Below, piece by piece: positions 31,839 through 40,931 of a DNA stretch of 64,000 nt (positions are counted from its first letter, which is position 1; the number at the start of each line of letters is the position of its first letter). The stretch is taken from the NCBI GenBank assembly GCA_937894675.1, contig CALCQO010000045.1, positions 1-64,000 of the forward strand, in the 5' to 3' direction. The position numbers and the translations under genes were made by a program. The notes beneath the pieces are model-generated. The model saw only the letters and a program-made list of their open reading frames with translations. It was not told where the DNA came from and ran no database searches. This DNA comes from an uncultured Clostridia bacterium. Lineage in GTDB: Bacteria > Bacillota > Clostridia > Christensenellales > Aristaeellaceae.

Positions 31839-33815
31839 TTATCCGATCATCTTTCGCAGGGCTTCCTCGTCAATCACCGGCACGCCCAATGTTTCCGCCT
31901 TGGTCAGCTTGCTGCCGGGGTTTTCACCGCACAGCAGGTAGCTGGTCTTGCGGCTGACGCTGCCCGAGGCGGTGCCGCCGTTGCTGCGGATCAGCTCCTC
32001 CGCCTCCTGGCGGGACAGGGTGGGCAGGGTGCCCGTCACCACAAAGGTAAGGCCGGAAAGGGCCGCGCTCTCCCCCGGGGCTTGCATGTCGCTGGGGATG
32101 ACGCCCCTTTCCAGCAGACGGTCGATGATTCCGTTGGTGACCGGGTCGCTGAAAAAATCCACAATGGCCGCGGCAATCACATCCCCCACCGAGGGAATCT
32201 GGCGCAGCTCCTCGAAGGTTGCGTGCCGCACCCCTTGCAGGGTGATAAAGTGCTGGGCAATATCCCGGGAGGTAACCCTGCCGATGTTGGGGATGCCCAC
32301 GGCAAACAGGAAGGCATCCAGCTGACACTGTTTGCTGTTCGCCAGCGCTTCCAGCAGGTTATCCGCCTTTTTATCCTTAAAGCCTTCCAGCGTCAGCAGC
32401 TGTTCCTTGGTGAGGGCGTACAGGTCGGCCGGCTCGCGCACCGCCAGGCTGTCGTAGAGCTGCTCTGCCGTTTTATCCGACAGGGTGGCGATGTCCATGG
32501 CGTTGCGGGAGGCAAAATGCGTCAGCCGCGCCACCACCTGGGGGCGGCAGTTGATCCGGTTTGTGCAGAACAAATTGGCCCCCGTTTCCACCAAAGGAGT
32601 GCCGCAGCCAGGGCAATACTCCGGTTTGTGGATGGGGGTGCCGGCAATGCCGTCCTCCACATGGCCGGTGATTTCGGGGATGACATCGTTGGATCTGCGG
32701 ATCCAGACCGTCGCCCCCAGGCTGAGGTTCTTGCGCAGGATGTCGTCATAATTGTTCAACGTAGCCTTGCGCACGGTGACGCCGTTGAAGTCCACCGCCT
32801 GCACATGACCAAGGGGGGTGATTTTGCCGGTGCGCCCCACCTCCCAGGTGACTTTCTCCAGGGTAGTGGTGGTTTCCTCGGCCTCAAACTTGTAGGCGAT
32901 GGCCCAGCGGGGAAACTTGTCCGTGTAGCCAAAGGCTTCCCGGGTGGCGTAGTCGGTAATCTTGATTACCGCGCCGTCGGTCATATAATCCAGATGATGG
33001 CGGTCGCTTTCCACCTGGCTGATGGCCGCGAGCACAGCTTCCCTGCTGCCGCTTTCCAGATAGAAAGGGCTGATGGGAAAGCCATTTGCCTTGAGAAAAT
33101 CCAGCATGCCCTGCTGGGTGGTGTAGGGCGGGTTCTGGATGGTGTTGACCCCGTAGAAAAACGCGGACAGCCTGCGGGCCGCGGTGACCCGGGGATCCAG
33201 GTTGCGCAGGGCGCCGGCGGCGGCGTTGCGGGCGTTCTTTAACTTTTCCTCGGCGGTTTCGTTGTATTTCTTCATCACCGACAGGCGCATGATGACTTCG
33301 CCGTCCACCTCCACCTCCCCCTGATAGGGGATCAGCAGAGGCACATCCTGAATGGTGAGCGCCTGGGGCAGCACCGCTTCCCCCACAACGCCGTTGCCCC
33401 GGGTGGCAGCTTCCGCCAGCTGGCCGTTTCGGTAGGTAAGGCACAGGCGCAGGCCGTCCAGCTTATACTCCACCCCAAAGCGCAGGGGCGGCAAGCCTTC
33501 GGTCTTTAAACGCATGGCTTCCATGCGGTCGAACCAGGCATTCAGTTCCCCGGGGGACTGGGCTTTGTCCATACTCCACAGGCGGTTCATATGCCGATGC
33601 TGTCGGAAAGCGGCCAGGGGCTCGCCCCCAACCCGGCGGGTGGGAGAATCGGGCAGCCGCTCCCCCGTTTCCTGTTCCAAGCGCACCAGGCGGTCGTACA
33701 AAGCGTCCCACTCGTGGTCGCTGATAAGGGGTGTATCCAGTACATAGTAAGCGTGGGCCGTCTCATTGAGACGGTCCACGAGTTGACGCATGGTATATTG
33801 ATCCATCCTTGTCAC
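31839..33815 (-). CDS. ligA: NAD-dependent DNA ligase
   Basis: Seals nicks using NAD+; 658 residues. Domains: Ia (Y-Y-V-L-D-x-P-x-I-S-D at 23-33), the adenylation domain with catalytic Lys118 in E-Y-K-L-D-G, an OB-fold, a Cys4 zinc finger (C-P-G-C-G-T-P-L then C-T-N-x-x-N-C), helix-hairpin-helix repeats, and a C-terminal BRCT domain. The start is GTG 33815, immediately after the pcrA stop; the ATG at 33806 is an alternative, and neither has a clear ribosome site, suggesting translational coupling. pcrA-ligA order is typical of Firmicutes. Confidence 0.97.
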   Translation of the reverse strand: MTRMDQYTMRQLVDRLNETAHAYYVLDTPLISDHEWDALYDRLVRLEQETGERLPDSPTRRVGGEPLAAFRQHRHMNRLWSMDKAQSPGELNAWFDRMEAMRLKTEGLPPLRFGVEYKLDGLRLCLTYRNGQLAEAATRGNGVVGEAVLPQALTIQDVPLLIPYQGEVEVDGEVIMRLSVMKKYNETAEEKLKNARNAAAGALRNLDPRVTAARRLSAFFYGVNTIQNPPYTTQQGMLDFLKANGFPISPFYLESGSREAVLAAISQVESDRHHLDYMTDGAVIKITDYATREAFGYTDKFPRWAIAYKFEAEETTTTLEKVTWEVGRTGKITPLGHVQAVDFNGVTVRKATLNNYDDILRKNLSLGATVWIRRSNDVIPEITGHVEDGIAGTPIHKPEYCPGCGTPLVETGANLFCTNRINCRPQVVARLTHFASRNAMDIATLSDKTAEQLYDSLAVREPADLYALTKEQLLTLEGFKDKKADNLLEALANSKQCQLDAFLFAVGIPNIGRVTSRDIAQHFITLQGVRHATFEELRQIPSVGDVIAAAIVDFFSDPVTNGIIDRLLERGVIPSDMQAPGESAALSGLTFVVTGTLPTLSRQEAEELIRSNGGTASGSVSRKTSYLLCGENPGSKLTKAETLGVPVIDEEALRKMIG

Positions 33816-36077
33816 CTACTCTATTTTGGCAATGGGGGCGATGCTCAGGGCAAACTGTTTCTCTCCGTACGCGGTAAAGGAAATGGTGATGCGGGCTTCG
33901 CTGCCCTTCCCCTCCACCTGCAGCACGGTGCCCTCGCCGAACTTCTTGTGCAGCACCCGGTCGCCCTTCTCAAACACCTGGGGCGGCGCTTCCGCCTTGC
34001 GGGCGACGGAGGGGACAAACCCCTTAGTAACGCCCGGGATATCGCTGAGTTTCTGGCCGATGCCGGGGGCGCCAAAGCTCATCTTCGGGGGACGGGGCGC
34101 CGGGCGCTGGTAGGCGTCCCTGGGTTCCTCGTCCTTGCCAAAGTGCTTGCGCATGGCCTTGCCCCATACGTCCGTCATCAGGCTCTTGGGCATCTCTTTC
34201 AGGAAACGGCTGCGGTCGCCGTAGGAAATCTGGTTGAACAGCATGCGCCGCCTGGCCAGGGACAGGTGCAGGTAGCGCCGCGCCCGGGTCATGCCCACAT
34301 AGCAGAGCCGGCGCTCCTCTTCCAGGCGATCATCATTCTGCATGGAGCGATGGGAGGGGAACAGCCCTTCCTCCAGCCCGGTGATAAACACCACGTCATA
34401 CTCCAGCCCCTTGGCGGAGTGCATGGTCATCAGCGTGACGTACTGCTGGGTTTCCCCCTGCATATCCAGATCCGTAACCAACGCCGCGTTTTCCAGGAAG
34501 GCTTCCAGGGTCTTTTCCTCGGACTGGTTCTGGAACTCCTGCACGGCGCCCAAAAACTCCATCAGGTTGTCGTGCTTGGTGATGAGCTCCTCGTCGTTGG
34601 TGTTTTCGTACTGGGCCAGCAGGCCTGTTTCTTTGAGCATCATCTCCACAAAGTCCACCAGAGGCATGGCTTCCTTCATCGCCAGCAGGCGGTTGAACAG
34701 CTCGGTAAAGGCCATGACGCATTTGCGGGGACGGGAGGACAGGGTGTCGGGCATATCGTTGAGCACAATGTAGAGGGGCACATCCTTGCTGATGGCTTCT
34801 TCCTCCAGCAGAGCGACGGTGGCGTCGCCGATGCTGCGCTTGGGCACATTGATGATGCGCTTGAGGGACACATCGTCCTGGGGGTTGATCAGCAGGCGCA
34901 GATAAGCCAGGGCGTCCCGGATTTCCTTGCGGTCGTAGAAGCGTGTGCCGCCGAACACCCGGTAGGGGATGCCCGCGCGCATGAGCATTTCTTCCAGCAC
35001 GCGGCTCTGGGCGTGCATGCGGTAGAGCACCGCCATCTGGGAATAAGGCACCTTTTCTAGTTTGTGCAGGCGGCGGATGCGCTCGCACACCCAGGCGCCT
35101 TCCTCCTGCTCGTCCCCCGCCTCATAAAAGCGGATGGGCTCGCCCTCGCCGATGTCCGTCCACAGTTTCTTTTCCATGCGGCCGGTGTTGTTGGCAATCA
35201 GCTGGTTGGAAGCGTCTAAAATCGTGGAGGTGGAGCGGTAATTCTGCTCGAGCTTGACCACCTTGGCGTCGGGAAAATCCTTCTGAAACTCCAGGATGTT
35301 GCGGATGTCCGCCCCACGCCAGCCGTAAATGGACTGGTCGTCATCCCCCACCACGCACAGGTTGCGGCTTTCCTCCGTAAGCAAACGCACCAGGGAGTAC
35401 TGGGCAAAGTTGGTGTCCTGATACTCGTCCACATGGACATACTGGAAGCGCTGGCGGTAATGGGCCAGCACGGGAGGATGGTCCACAAAAAGCTGGAGGG
35501 TGTGGGAAATCAGATCGTCAAAATCCAGCGCGTTAGCCTTGCGCAGGCGCTGGTCATATTGAGCGAAAATATCGTGGATGCGCTGGGAGCGGAAATCCTT
35601 ATGGGATTCCTTGAACCACTCATCCGCTGTCAGCAGGCGGTTTTTGGCGTCGGAAATGATGCTGCGCATCTCCCGGTGGGGAATCAGCTTGTCGTCGATG
35701 TCCATCTGCTTGTAAATATCCTTGAGGATGCGCATCTGGTCATCATCATCGTAAATGACAAAGGAGCGCTGGTAGCCCAGCTTTTCAATATCCCGCCGAA
35801 GCACCCGCACGCAGATGGAGTGGAAGGTGCCAATCCAGGCCTGCTGGGCTTTGTCGCCCACCAGTTCCTCCACACGGCTGAGCATTTCCTTGGCCGCCTT
35901 GTTGGTAAAAGTAAGGGCCAGGATGCTGTAGGGGGAAACCCCCTGTTCCATCAGGTGGGCGATGCGGAAGGTCATCGTGCGGGTCTTGCCGCTGCCCGCG
36001 CCGGCGATAATCAGCAGCGGGCCGTTGAGATTTTCCACAGCCTGCCGCTGCATCGGATTGAGGTTGTTAAAATCCAT
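33816..36077 (-). CDS. pcrA: ATP-dependent DNA helicase PcrA/UvrD
   Basis: A superfamily 1A helicase of 753 residues. Motifs in order: I A-G-A-G-S-G-K-T (26-33), II V-D-E-Y-Q-D-T, III G-D-D-D-Q-S-I-Y-G-W-R, IV L-E-Q-N-Y-R-S, and VI V-x-M-T-R-A-R. The C-terminus carries a Tudor-like domain (G-D-R-V-L-H-K-K-F-G-E-G-T-V) that binds RNA polymerase in PcrA. It acts in DNA repair and in removing stalled transcription complexes. The start has an AGAGGA site. It is coupled to ligA. Confidence 0.97.
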   Translation of the reverse strand: MDFNNLNPMQRQAVENLNGPLLIIAGAGSGKTRTMTFRIAHLMEQGVSPYSILALTFTNKAAKEMLSRVEELVGDKAQQAWIGTFHSICVRVLRRDIEKLGYQRSFVIYDDDDQMRILKDIYKQMDIDDKLIPHREMRSIISDAKNRLLTADEWFKESHKDFRSQRIHDIFAQYDQRLRKANALDFDDLISHTLQLFVDHPPVLAHYRQRFQYVHVDEYQDTNFAQYSLVRLLTEESRNLCVVGDDDQSIYGWRGADIRNILEFQKDFPDAKVVKLEQNYRSTSTILDASNQLIANNTGRMEKKLWTDIGEGEPIRFYEAGDEQEEGAWVCERIRRLHKLEKVPYSQMAVLYRMHAQSRVLEEMLMRAGIPYRVFGGTRFYDRKEIRDALAYLRLLINPQDDVSLKRIINVPKRSIGDATVALLEEEAISKDVPLYIVLNDMPDTLSSRPRKCVMAFTELFNRLLAMKEAMPLVDFVEMMLKETGLLAQYENTNDEELITKHDNLMEFLGAVQEFQNQSEEKTLEAFLENAALVTDLDMQGETQQYVTLMTMHSAKGLEYDVVFITGLEEGLFPSHRSMQNDDRLEEERRLCYVGMTRARRYLHLSLARRRMLFNQISYGDRSRFLKEMPKSLMTDVWGKAMRKHFGKDEEPRDAYQRPAPRPPKMSFGAPGIGQKLSDIPGVTKGFVPSVARKAEAPPQVFEKGDRVLHKKFGEGTVLQVEGKGSEARITISFTAYGEKQFALSIAPIAKIE

Positions 36078-36109
36078 GACTGTTCCTCTTTACACTTCTT
36101 TTCGTACAA

Positions 36110-36115
36110 ATTATA
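36110..36115 (-). promoter_or_regulatory. -10 box of the pcrA-ligA promoter
   Basis: On the minus strand a perfect TATAAT, preceded by G-G, lies about 33 bases before the pcrA start. The -35 at 17 bases (TTTATC) is weak. Confidence 0.5.
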
Positions 36116-36181
36116 CCATATTTTCCAGCAAAGATAAAGAAGAGGGCCTTCAGGCGCCAAGGCGCGCCTTGTGACCCTGGG

Positions 36182-36200
36182 GAAAAACGCAAAGAGCGCT
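36182..36200 (-). terminator. Possible weak terminator of the XpaC-MBL operon
   Basis: On the minus strand, AGCGC (36200-36196) pairs with GCGTT (36190-36186), followed by TTTT. The stem is short with one wobble, and it overlaps the stop codon of the last gene. Confidence 0.35.
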
Positions 36201-37077
36201 ATTCCCGGGGCTCCTCCTGCAGGTTGACGGGCAGGTCGGTTTCGGCGAAGGGATTGTCCTCCAGATAGGTGCTCAGGGATACCAGTTTGTCCGGCAGTTC
36301 CCCCTGCTGGCTTTCCCCCGTCATCTGCAGAACCACAGGCGGGTTGCGGGACAGGTCGATCTGCGCCGTTTCCCTGGGGGTAGTAAGCGCCGTCACATTG
36401 GTGCGCCGGGAGTGCATGCGCCGGGCGTAATCCTGGGCGATTTCGCTGCGGTTGCCAAAGTGCATAGGGAAAAAGACCCGGGGCTTGAGGGTCATGATGA
36501 TGTGGTTGGCGCCCGCGTCGTAATAGCCGCCCTGATTGGGGTCGAGAGGAAACATGCAGACATCCAGGGGTTCATGGGGGATGCGCTCCACCGTTTCGTA
36601 GAAGGTTTGCTCCGCCTTGGCTATCACCTGGGGGCTGCTCTGCTCCCGCCAGTGCCAGAGGTTCAGATCCCCCGCGTGGAACACGCTGACCCCGTGGGTT
36701 TTCACCAGAAAGGACACCCCTTCATCCGTAGCGCCGCACACCCTGATGGCAGCGTCCGCCACGGAAAAGGAATCCCCCTCCTGAACAAAGCGGATGTTGC
36801 TGCGCTCGGGCACCTTGCCCTTCAAATCCTGGGAGGCGATGTAGGTAATGGGGAAGGAGGGCTTCCAAGAAAACACCACCTCGTCCATGTGCACGGCGGA
36901 GGCCATGGGGATGAACACCAGGATGTTGTTAAAACCGCTGAAGTCCTGGTCGGTGATGGGGATGCCCGCTTTATTCTCCTGGTTGTTTTCGTGGTAGCTG
37001 AACACAAGCAGCGTTTTGCCCACCGCCACGGCGAAAGTGGACTGGTAAAAATAGGTGACGGTGATAAAGCCTGTCAT
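36199..37077 (-). CDS. MBL-fold-like hydrolase with degenerate metal motif
   Basis: A 292-residue protein of metallo-beta-lactamase type. Late MBL motifs are present: S-V-F-H-A-G-D-L-N-L-W-H-W (about 139-151) with the bridging aspartate, and P-M-H-F-G-N with a C-terminal histidine. The central H-x-H-x-D-H motif, however, is replaced by A-S-A-V-H-M-D-E-V-V, so at most part of the first metal site remains. No signal peptide. It is last in the six-gene operon, 13 bases after the phosphodiesterase gene. Phosphodiester or RNA-type substrates are possible, but activity is doubtful. Confidence 0.72.
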   Translation of the reverse strand: MTGFITVTYFYQSTFAVAVGKTLLVFSYHENNQENKAGIPITDQDFSGFNNILVFIPMASAVHMDEVVFSWKPSFPITYIASQDLKGKVPERSNIRFVQEGDSFSVADAAIRVCGATDEGVSFLVKTHGVSVFHAGDLNLWHWREQSSPQVIAKAEQTFYETVERIPHEPLDVCMFPLDPNQGGYYDAGANHIIMTLKPRVFFPMHFGNRSEIAQDYARRMHSRRTNVTALTTPRETAQIDLSRNPPVVLQMTGESQQGELPDKLVSLSTYLEDNPFAETDLPVNLQEEPRE

Positions 37078-37090
37078 ACACTTACTCCTT

Positions 37091-38359
37091 TCAGCGGAAT
37101 GTTTCTCTGAGCACGCGCCCCTGGCAGGGAGGGAAGTACAAGCCAGCCGCCTCCGCCAGGGTGGGGGCGATGTCCACGACGCTGGCCTGCGTCAGCCGGG
37201 CGTTCTTTTTGAACATGGGGCCGCTGAGCCACAACAGGGTGCGGGCGCCGGGGTGGTGCAGCCCAAAGCCATGGTTGGCGCGGTGGGGCTGCATGTCCCC
37301 GCTTTCCAGGATTTCCACCCCGGGCTGGGCTTCCACCGCCAGCAGCACATCCTCCGGCGCGTGGAGTTCCCGCAGTTCCTGGCGCGAGTAGACATGGGAA
37401 AGGGAATACTCGTCCATATGGTCGGACAAATACTGGTACACCCTAGCCACCTCAGCCCGCTCGCAGCGGATGTAGGCGCCAAAGCCCAGGGTATGCGCCT
37501 GGCAGGGCACCTGGTTTTGCCGGAACAGCGCGTTCAAATCCACGCTTTCCGTGACATCGTCCTGCCCATGGTCGGACACCACCGCCACGATGGTGTCTTC
37601 CCTGGCTTTGCGGTACTCCAGCGCCTGCAGAACCCGGCCTACCAGCTGATCCAGACGCACCAGGGAAGCCTCCGCCTCCGGGCTGCTGACCCCGTACTCG
37701 TGGCGCATGGCGTCGCAATCCACCAGGTGCAGCGCCAGCATGTCGGGCATGTTCTGCCCCATGCGCCTGCGGGAGGGTTTAACATCCTTTTCCTCGAATT
37801 CGGGCGACTCGTCGGCGTATTGGCGGTAAATCAGCTGCTCGGTGAGCAGGGTGGCGTACCTGTCCAGGTAGGGCTGTTTGTTGGACACCCGCTGCTTGCC
37901 GAACTTGATCTCGTTTTTCAGCAGCCACCAGGCGCTGCCGTACTTGAGCACCTTGAGCACCTGGTTTTCCCAGGGCATGGCCAGGGCCTCGGGAAAATTA
38001 TACTTGATGCCGCGGGAGTGGCCCGTCACCGGCCACAGCAGGGTGGCCACCTCCCGCCCTGCCTGGTAGGCGGCGCTGAACAGGGTGGGCACCTGGATGT
38101 CCGCTTCGTCCCAGTACCAGGGCCGAAGGCCCGGGGCGTCGTCGGGGGCGTACTTCTCGTTATGGCCGACGCCGTGCCTGTCCGGATAGCAGCCGGTGAT
38201 GATGCTGGTATGGATGGGGTAGGTGAGGGTGGGATAGATGGTCCGCACATTGTCGCAAAACACGCCCTCCGCCGCCAGGGCCCCCAGATTGGGCAAGGCC
38301 AGCAGCGTTTGGGCGTCCCGCTGGAAACAGGCGTCCAGGCTGATCATCATCAGACGCAT
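37091..38359 (-). CDS. Nucleotide pyrophosphatase/phosphodiesterase (alkaline phosphatase superfamily)
   Basis: A 422-residue enzyme of the ENPP branch. Asp9 starts the first metal site (S-L-D-A-C-F), the nucleophile threonine is in Y-P-T-L-T-Y-P-I-H-T-S-I-I-T-G, and S-D-H-G-Q-D-D plus a later H-G-F-G-L-H-H-P provide the remaining zinc ligands. Enzymes of this type cleave nucleotide pyrophosphates or phosphodiesters, but bacterial members also act on lipid or polymer headgroups. There is no clear signal peptide. The neighbours TelA, XpaC and TPM point to an envelope-related operon. Confidence 0.85.
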   Translation of the reverse strand: MRLMMISLDACFQRDAQTLLALPNLGALAAEGVFCDNVRTIYPTLTYPIHTSIITGCYPDRHGVGHNEKYAPDDAPGLRPWYWDEADIQVPTLFSAAYQAGREVATLLWPVTGHSRGIKYNFPEALAMPWENQVLKVLKYGSAWWLLKNEIKFGKQRVSNKQPYLDRYATLLTEQLIYRQYADESPEFEEKDVKPSRRRMGQNMPDMLALHLVDCDAMRHEYGVSSPEAEASLVRLDQLVGRVLQALEYRKAREDTIVAVVSDHGQDDVTESVDLNALFRQNQVPCQAHTLGFGAYIRCERAEVARVYQYLSDHMDEYSLSHVYSRQELRELHAPEDVLLAVEAQPGVEILESGDMQPHRANHGFGLHHPGARTLLWLSGPMFKKNARLTQASVVDIAPTLAEAAGLYFPPCQGRVLRETFR

Positions 38360-38360
38360 C

Positions 38361-39149
38361 TTATTTCTTCCTTAAACCAAACAAATCCGCCAGGCCGAAA
38401 ACCGCCAGCAGATAGCTGAATGGGCCGCACCCGCAGCCGCATCCATCCCAGTTCTTTTTCCCCCGGCCGAAGATAAAATAGAGCACAAAAGCGATTACCA
38501 CCAGGTTCCAAAAGCTCAGCCCGCTGATATCCTCCATCTGCCTGCGGGTTCTGAGCTGCTCGTCATGGTCCACCGGGGCGGACTCGGTAAAGAAATCCTC
38601 CCACCAGTAGGCGCTGTCCGGCTCTTCCTGTTTAGGTGCCTGAGTGGCGTAGGCGTTTTCGCCAAACAAGCCGCTGGTGTCCAGGCGTTCGCCCGAACTG
38701 GCGGCAATTTGCCGGGCCGCGGCCAGCATGAACTTGCCCGCCGCTTCGCTGTACTGCCGCTGCATGTAGGCGGGGCGGAAGGCGGTTGCCAATTGGGTAT
38801 CCAGAAAAGCGGCGCTGATCATCTGCCCCGCGTAGGCACCGGTGACCGCGGTGTAATCCTCTTCCCCGATAACCATTAAAAGCAGCAGGGTATTATCCGG
38901 ATCGGGGGCGGATTCCAGCAGGGATTTGGCATAAGCCGCTTTGTTGCCGCCCCCCAGGAAATGGCGGGTAACCACCTGCAGGCGGATGCCTGTCCTGTTT
39001 TGCAGCCGGCGGCTCAATTCTTCCAGGTCTTCACGGGTTTCCTCGGTCAGCACGGCGGCGGTATCATCCGCGGCCAGGAAGGAAGCCTGGGCTGGCAGCA
39101 ACAGGACATACAACAGCACAAGCAAGAGCAGAATGGTCCATTTCTTCAT
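38361..39149 (-). CDS. TPM-domain membrane protein
   Basis: A 262-residue protein. Signal peptide (1-23), a TPM domain (about 27-160; formerly DUF477, with the pattern of a thylakoid/photosystem-II repair phosphatase-like fold), a charged linker, a membrane helix near 217-232, and a short tail with an unusual run C-G-C-G-C-G. It overlaps the LemA-like gene by four bases (ATGA). LemA and TPM proteins are very often encoded side by side in Gram-positives; their joint function is not known. Confidence 0.82.
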   Translation of the reverse strand: MKKWTILLLLVLLYVLLLPAQASFLAADDTAAVLTEETREDLEELSRRLQNRTGIRLQVVTRHFLGGGNKAAYAKSLLESAPDPDNTLLLLMVIGEEDYTAVTGAYAGQMISAAFLDTQLATAFRPAYMQRQYSEAAGKFMLAAARQIAASSGERLDTSGLFGENAYATQAPKQEEPDSAYWWEDFFTESAPVDHDEQLRTRRQMEDISGLSFWNLVVIAFVLYFIFGRGKKNWDGCGCGCGPFSYLLAVFGLADLFGLRKK

Positions 39150-39703
39150 GGCTTATCCTCCCCGGGCGGCAGGAAGAACTCCGCTTCCTTCACGCCCAGC
39201 AAACGGGCAATCATGCCGCTGAAGCTGCCCTGAAGCCCCTGGTTGAAGCTTAACGCCCGCTGGTTGTACAGGGTTTCCTGGGTCCACTGGGCGCTTTGCT
39301 CCAGCGCCTGGGGCAGCAGGTTTTCCACATACATGCTGTCCCGCTCGTCGTTTTGCACTGAGGAGAGGGATTCCAGCTTACCTAGCACCTGCTGGGCATC
39401 GGCGGCCAGCCGCTGGTTGGCGGCTGCCTTCCTGGGCAGAGACTCCCCGCTTTCCAGCACCTGCAGGCTTTCCCGGATGGATTGCAGCAGCGGGTCATCG
39501 GGGCTGATGTGCCGCTTGGCCACGGTGGCGATGTTGTAGCCCACTTCCCTGCGGGCGGTCAGCATGTCCACCAGGGAGGACTGGGCGTCCAGCACCTGGC
39601 GGTATTCTTCCGCCCAGCCTTTATACGCGCCAATGCCAAGAGCTGATGCCAGTAAGACCAGCATCAGCAATAGGGCGGCAATGGCAGTTGATTTACGTCG
39701 CAA
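39146..39703 (-). CDS. LemA-like membrane-anchored helical protein
   Basis: A 185-residue protein with an N-terminal membrane helix (8-24) and a long all-helical, coiled-coil-rich remainder, the build of LemA family proteins. The sequence is divergent from canonical LemA (no N-x-Y-x-x-x-R-N-x-x-I-N-x-f-P signature at the end; instead F-F-L-P-P-G-E-D), so the call rests on fold, length and the adjoining TPM gene. It is anchored to the outside of the membrane by its single helix. It sits between telA and the TPM gene in the operon. Confidence 0.65.
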   Translation of the reverse strand: MRRKSTAIAALLLMLVLLASALGIGAYKGWAEEYRQVLDAQSSLVDMLTARREVGYNIATVAKRHISPDDPLLQSIRESLQVLESGESLPRKAAANQRLAADAQQVLGKLESLSSVQNDERDSMYVENLLPQALEQSAQWTQETLYNQRALSFNQGLQGSFSGMIARLLGVKEAEFFLPPGEDKP

Positions 39704-39716
39704 TGAACGAATCTCC

Positions 39717-40928
39717 TTAGCCGTTGATCATGCGGTTTTTCAGTTCCTTCTCCATTTCGTAGAGGGTCTTTTCGGCCTCGATGCGCTTCTGGCGGCCTTC
39801 AGCTTGAATCTTGACCACTTCGTTCATGGTGTCGATGAGGGACTGGTTGGTCTGCACCAGGGTCTCGATGTCCACAATGCTGCGCTCGGATTCCCGGGCG
39901 GTCTCAATGGTGCCCATCTTCAATTTCTCGGCGTTCTTCTTGAGCAGGTCATTGGTCATGTCGGTGACGGCGCGCTGGGCTTTGACAGCCGCCTGGGTAT
40001 GCTGCAGGCCAAGGGCAAGCACCATCTGGTTTTTCCACAATGGCAGGGTGTTGACCAGGGTGGACTGGATGCGCTCGATCAGCAGGGAGTCGTTGTTCTG
40101 CAGCAGCCGGATTTGGGGCGCCATCTGCAGGCTGATCTGACGGGTCAGCTTCAGGTCGTGAAGCTTTTTCTCGAACCGGTCCAGGGCGGCGTCCAAATCC
40201 CCGGCTTTCTGGGCGTCCATGGCGTCGCCCGTTTCCTGGGCTTTGGCGCGCAGGGCAACCAGGTCGGTTTCCCGCACTTCCTTCAGGCGCTTTTCGCCGG
40301 CGGCGATGTACATGGTGAGCTCTTTGAAGTAATCCAGGTTCATGTCGTAGAGGTGGTTGAGCATGGATACATCCTTGAGCAGCTGCACCTGATGGCTTTC
40401 CAGCATGCCGGCGATGTTTTCCACATTCTTGGACACATCGTCAAAGCGGGAGCGCAGGCTTTCCACATGCTTCTCAGCGCTGACAAACCACTTGCGGATG
40501 CCCTTGGGCTCCTCGGCGGAATCCTCGAAGGTTTTCAGTTCACCAATCAGGCTGGACAGCATATCCCCCACATTGCCCGCGTCCTTATTCTTGACGCCGG
40601 CCAGGATGCTGTCGGCAAACTCGGACACCTTCTTCTGTGCGTCCGCGCCGTAGAGCATCACATGGGCGGGATCCTCAATGTTGATTTTGGAGGCGAACTC
40701 GTCCACCGTCTTGCGCTCTTCTTCCGTAAGCGCTGAATCAAACTGCATGGCGATGGCCTTTTGCGCGTCGGGGGCGACGGGGTTTTCCTTCTGGGCGGTT
40801 TCCAGCTGCTCCAGCTGCTGCACCGCCTGCTCCACCTGCAGTTTGTCCCCCGCCTCGGGGTTGAGGGTAAGCACGGGAACCTTGGGGGTTTCCTTCGTAT
40901 CTACGGGCTGAATGGGTTGTTCAGACAT
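39717..40928 (-). CDS. telA: Toxic-anion-resistance protein TelA family
   Basis: A 403-residue cytosolic, highly helical TelA/KlaA-family protein. Long predicted coiled coils and the E-T-Q/Q-T-N-Q-S-L-I-D-T-M-N-E near the C-terminus fit the family. TelA proteins were named for tellurite resistance but also contribute to resistance to cell-wall antibiotics and bacteriocins in Listeria and Bacillus (YceH), where they often neighbour XpaC. Here the upstream gene is XpaC-like, three bases away. The stated role is family knowledge. Confidence 0.9.
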   Translation of the reverse strand: MSEQPIQPVDTKETPKVPVLTLNPEAGDKLQVEQAVQQLEQLETAQKENPVAPDAQKAIAMQFDSALTEEERKTVDEFASKINIEDPAHVMLYGADAQKKVSEFADSILAGVKNKDAGNVGDMLSSLIGELKTFEDSAEEPKGIRKWFVSAEKHVESLRSRFDDVSKNVENIAGMLESHQVQLLKDVSMLNHLYDMNLDYFKELTMYIAAGEKRLKEVRETDLVALRAKAQETGDAMDAQKAGDLDAALDRFEKKLHDLKLTRQISLQMAPQIRLLQNNDSLLIERIQSTLVNTLPLWKNQMVLALGLQHTQAAVKAQRAVTDMTNDLLKKNAEKLKMGTIETARESERSIVDIETLVQTNQSLIDTMNEVVKIQAEGRQKRIEAEKTLYEMEKELKNRMING

Positions 40929-40931
40929 GGG

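Noticed and set aside
33591..35060. 489-codon open frame opposite ligA and pcrA
   Set aside because: Shadow of two conserved genes; no recognisable protein family.
36158..36171. 14-bp palindrome CAAGGCGCGCCTTG between pcrA and the MBL-like gene
   Set aside because: No T-run, no positional relation to a promoter, and it is GC-rich enough to arise by chance; not listed as an operator.
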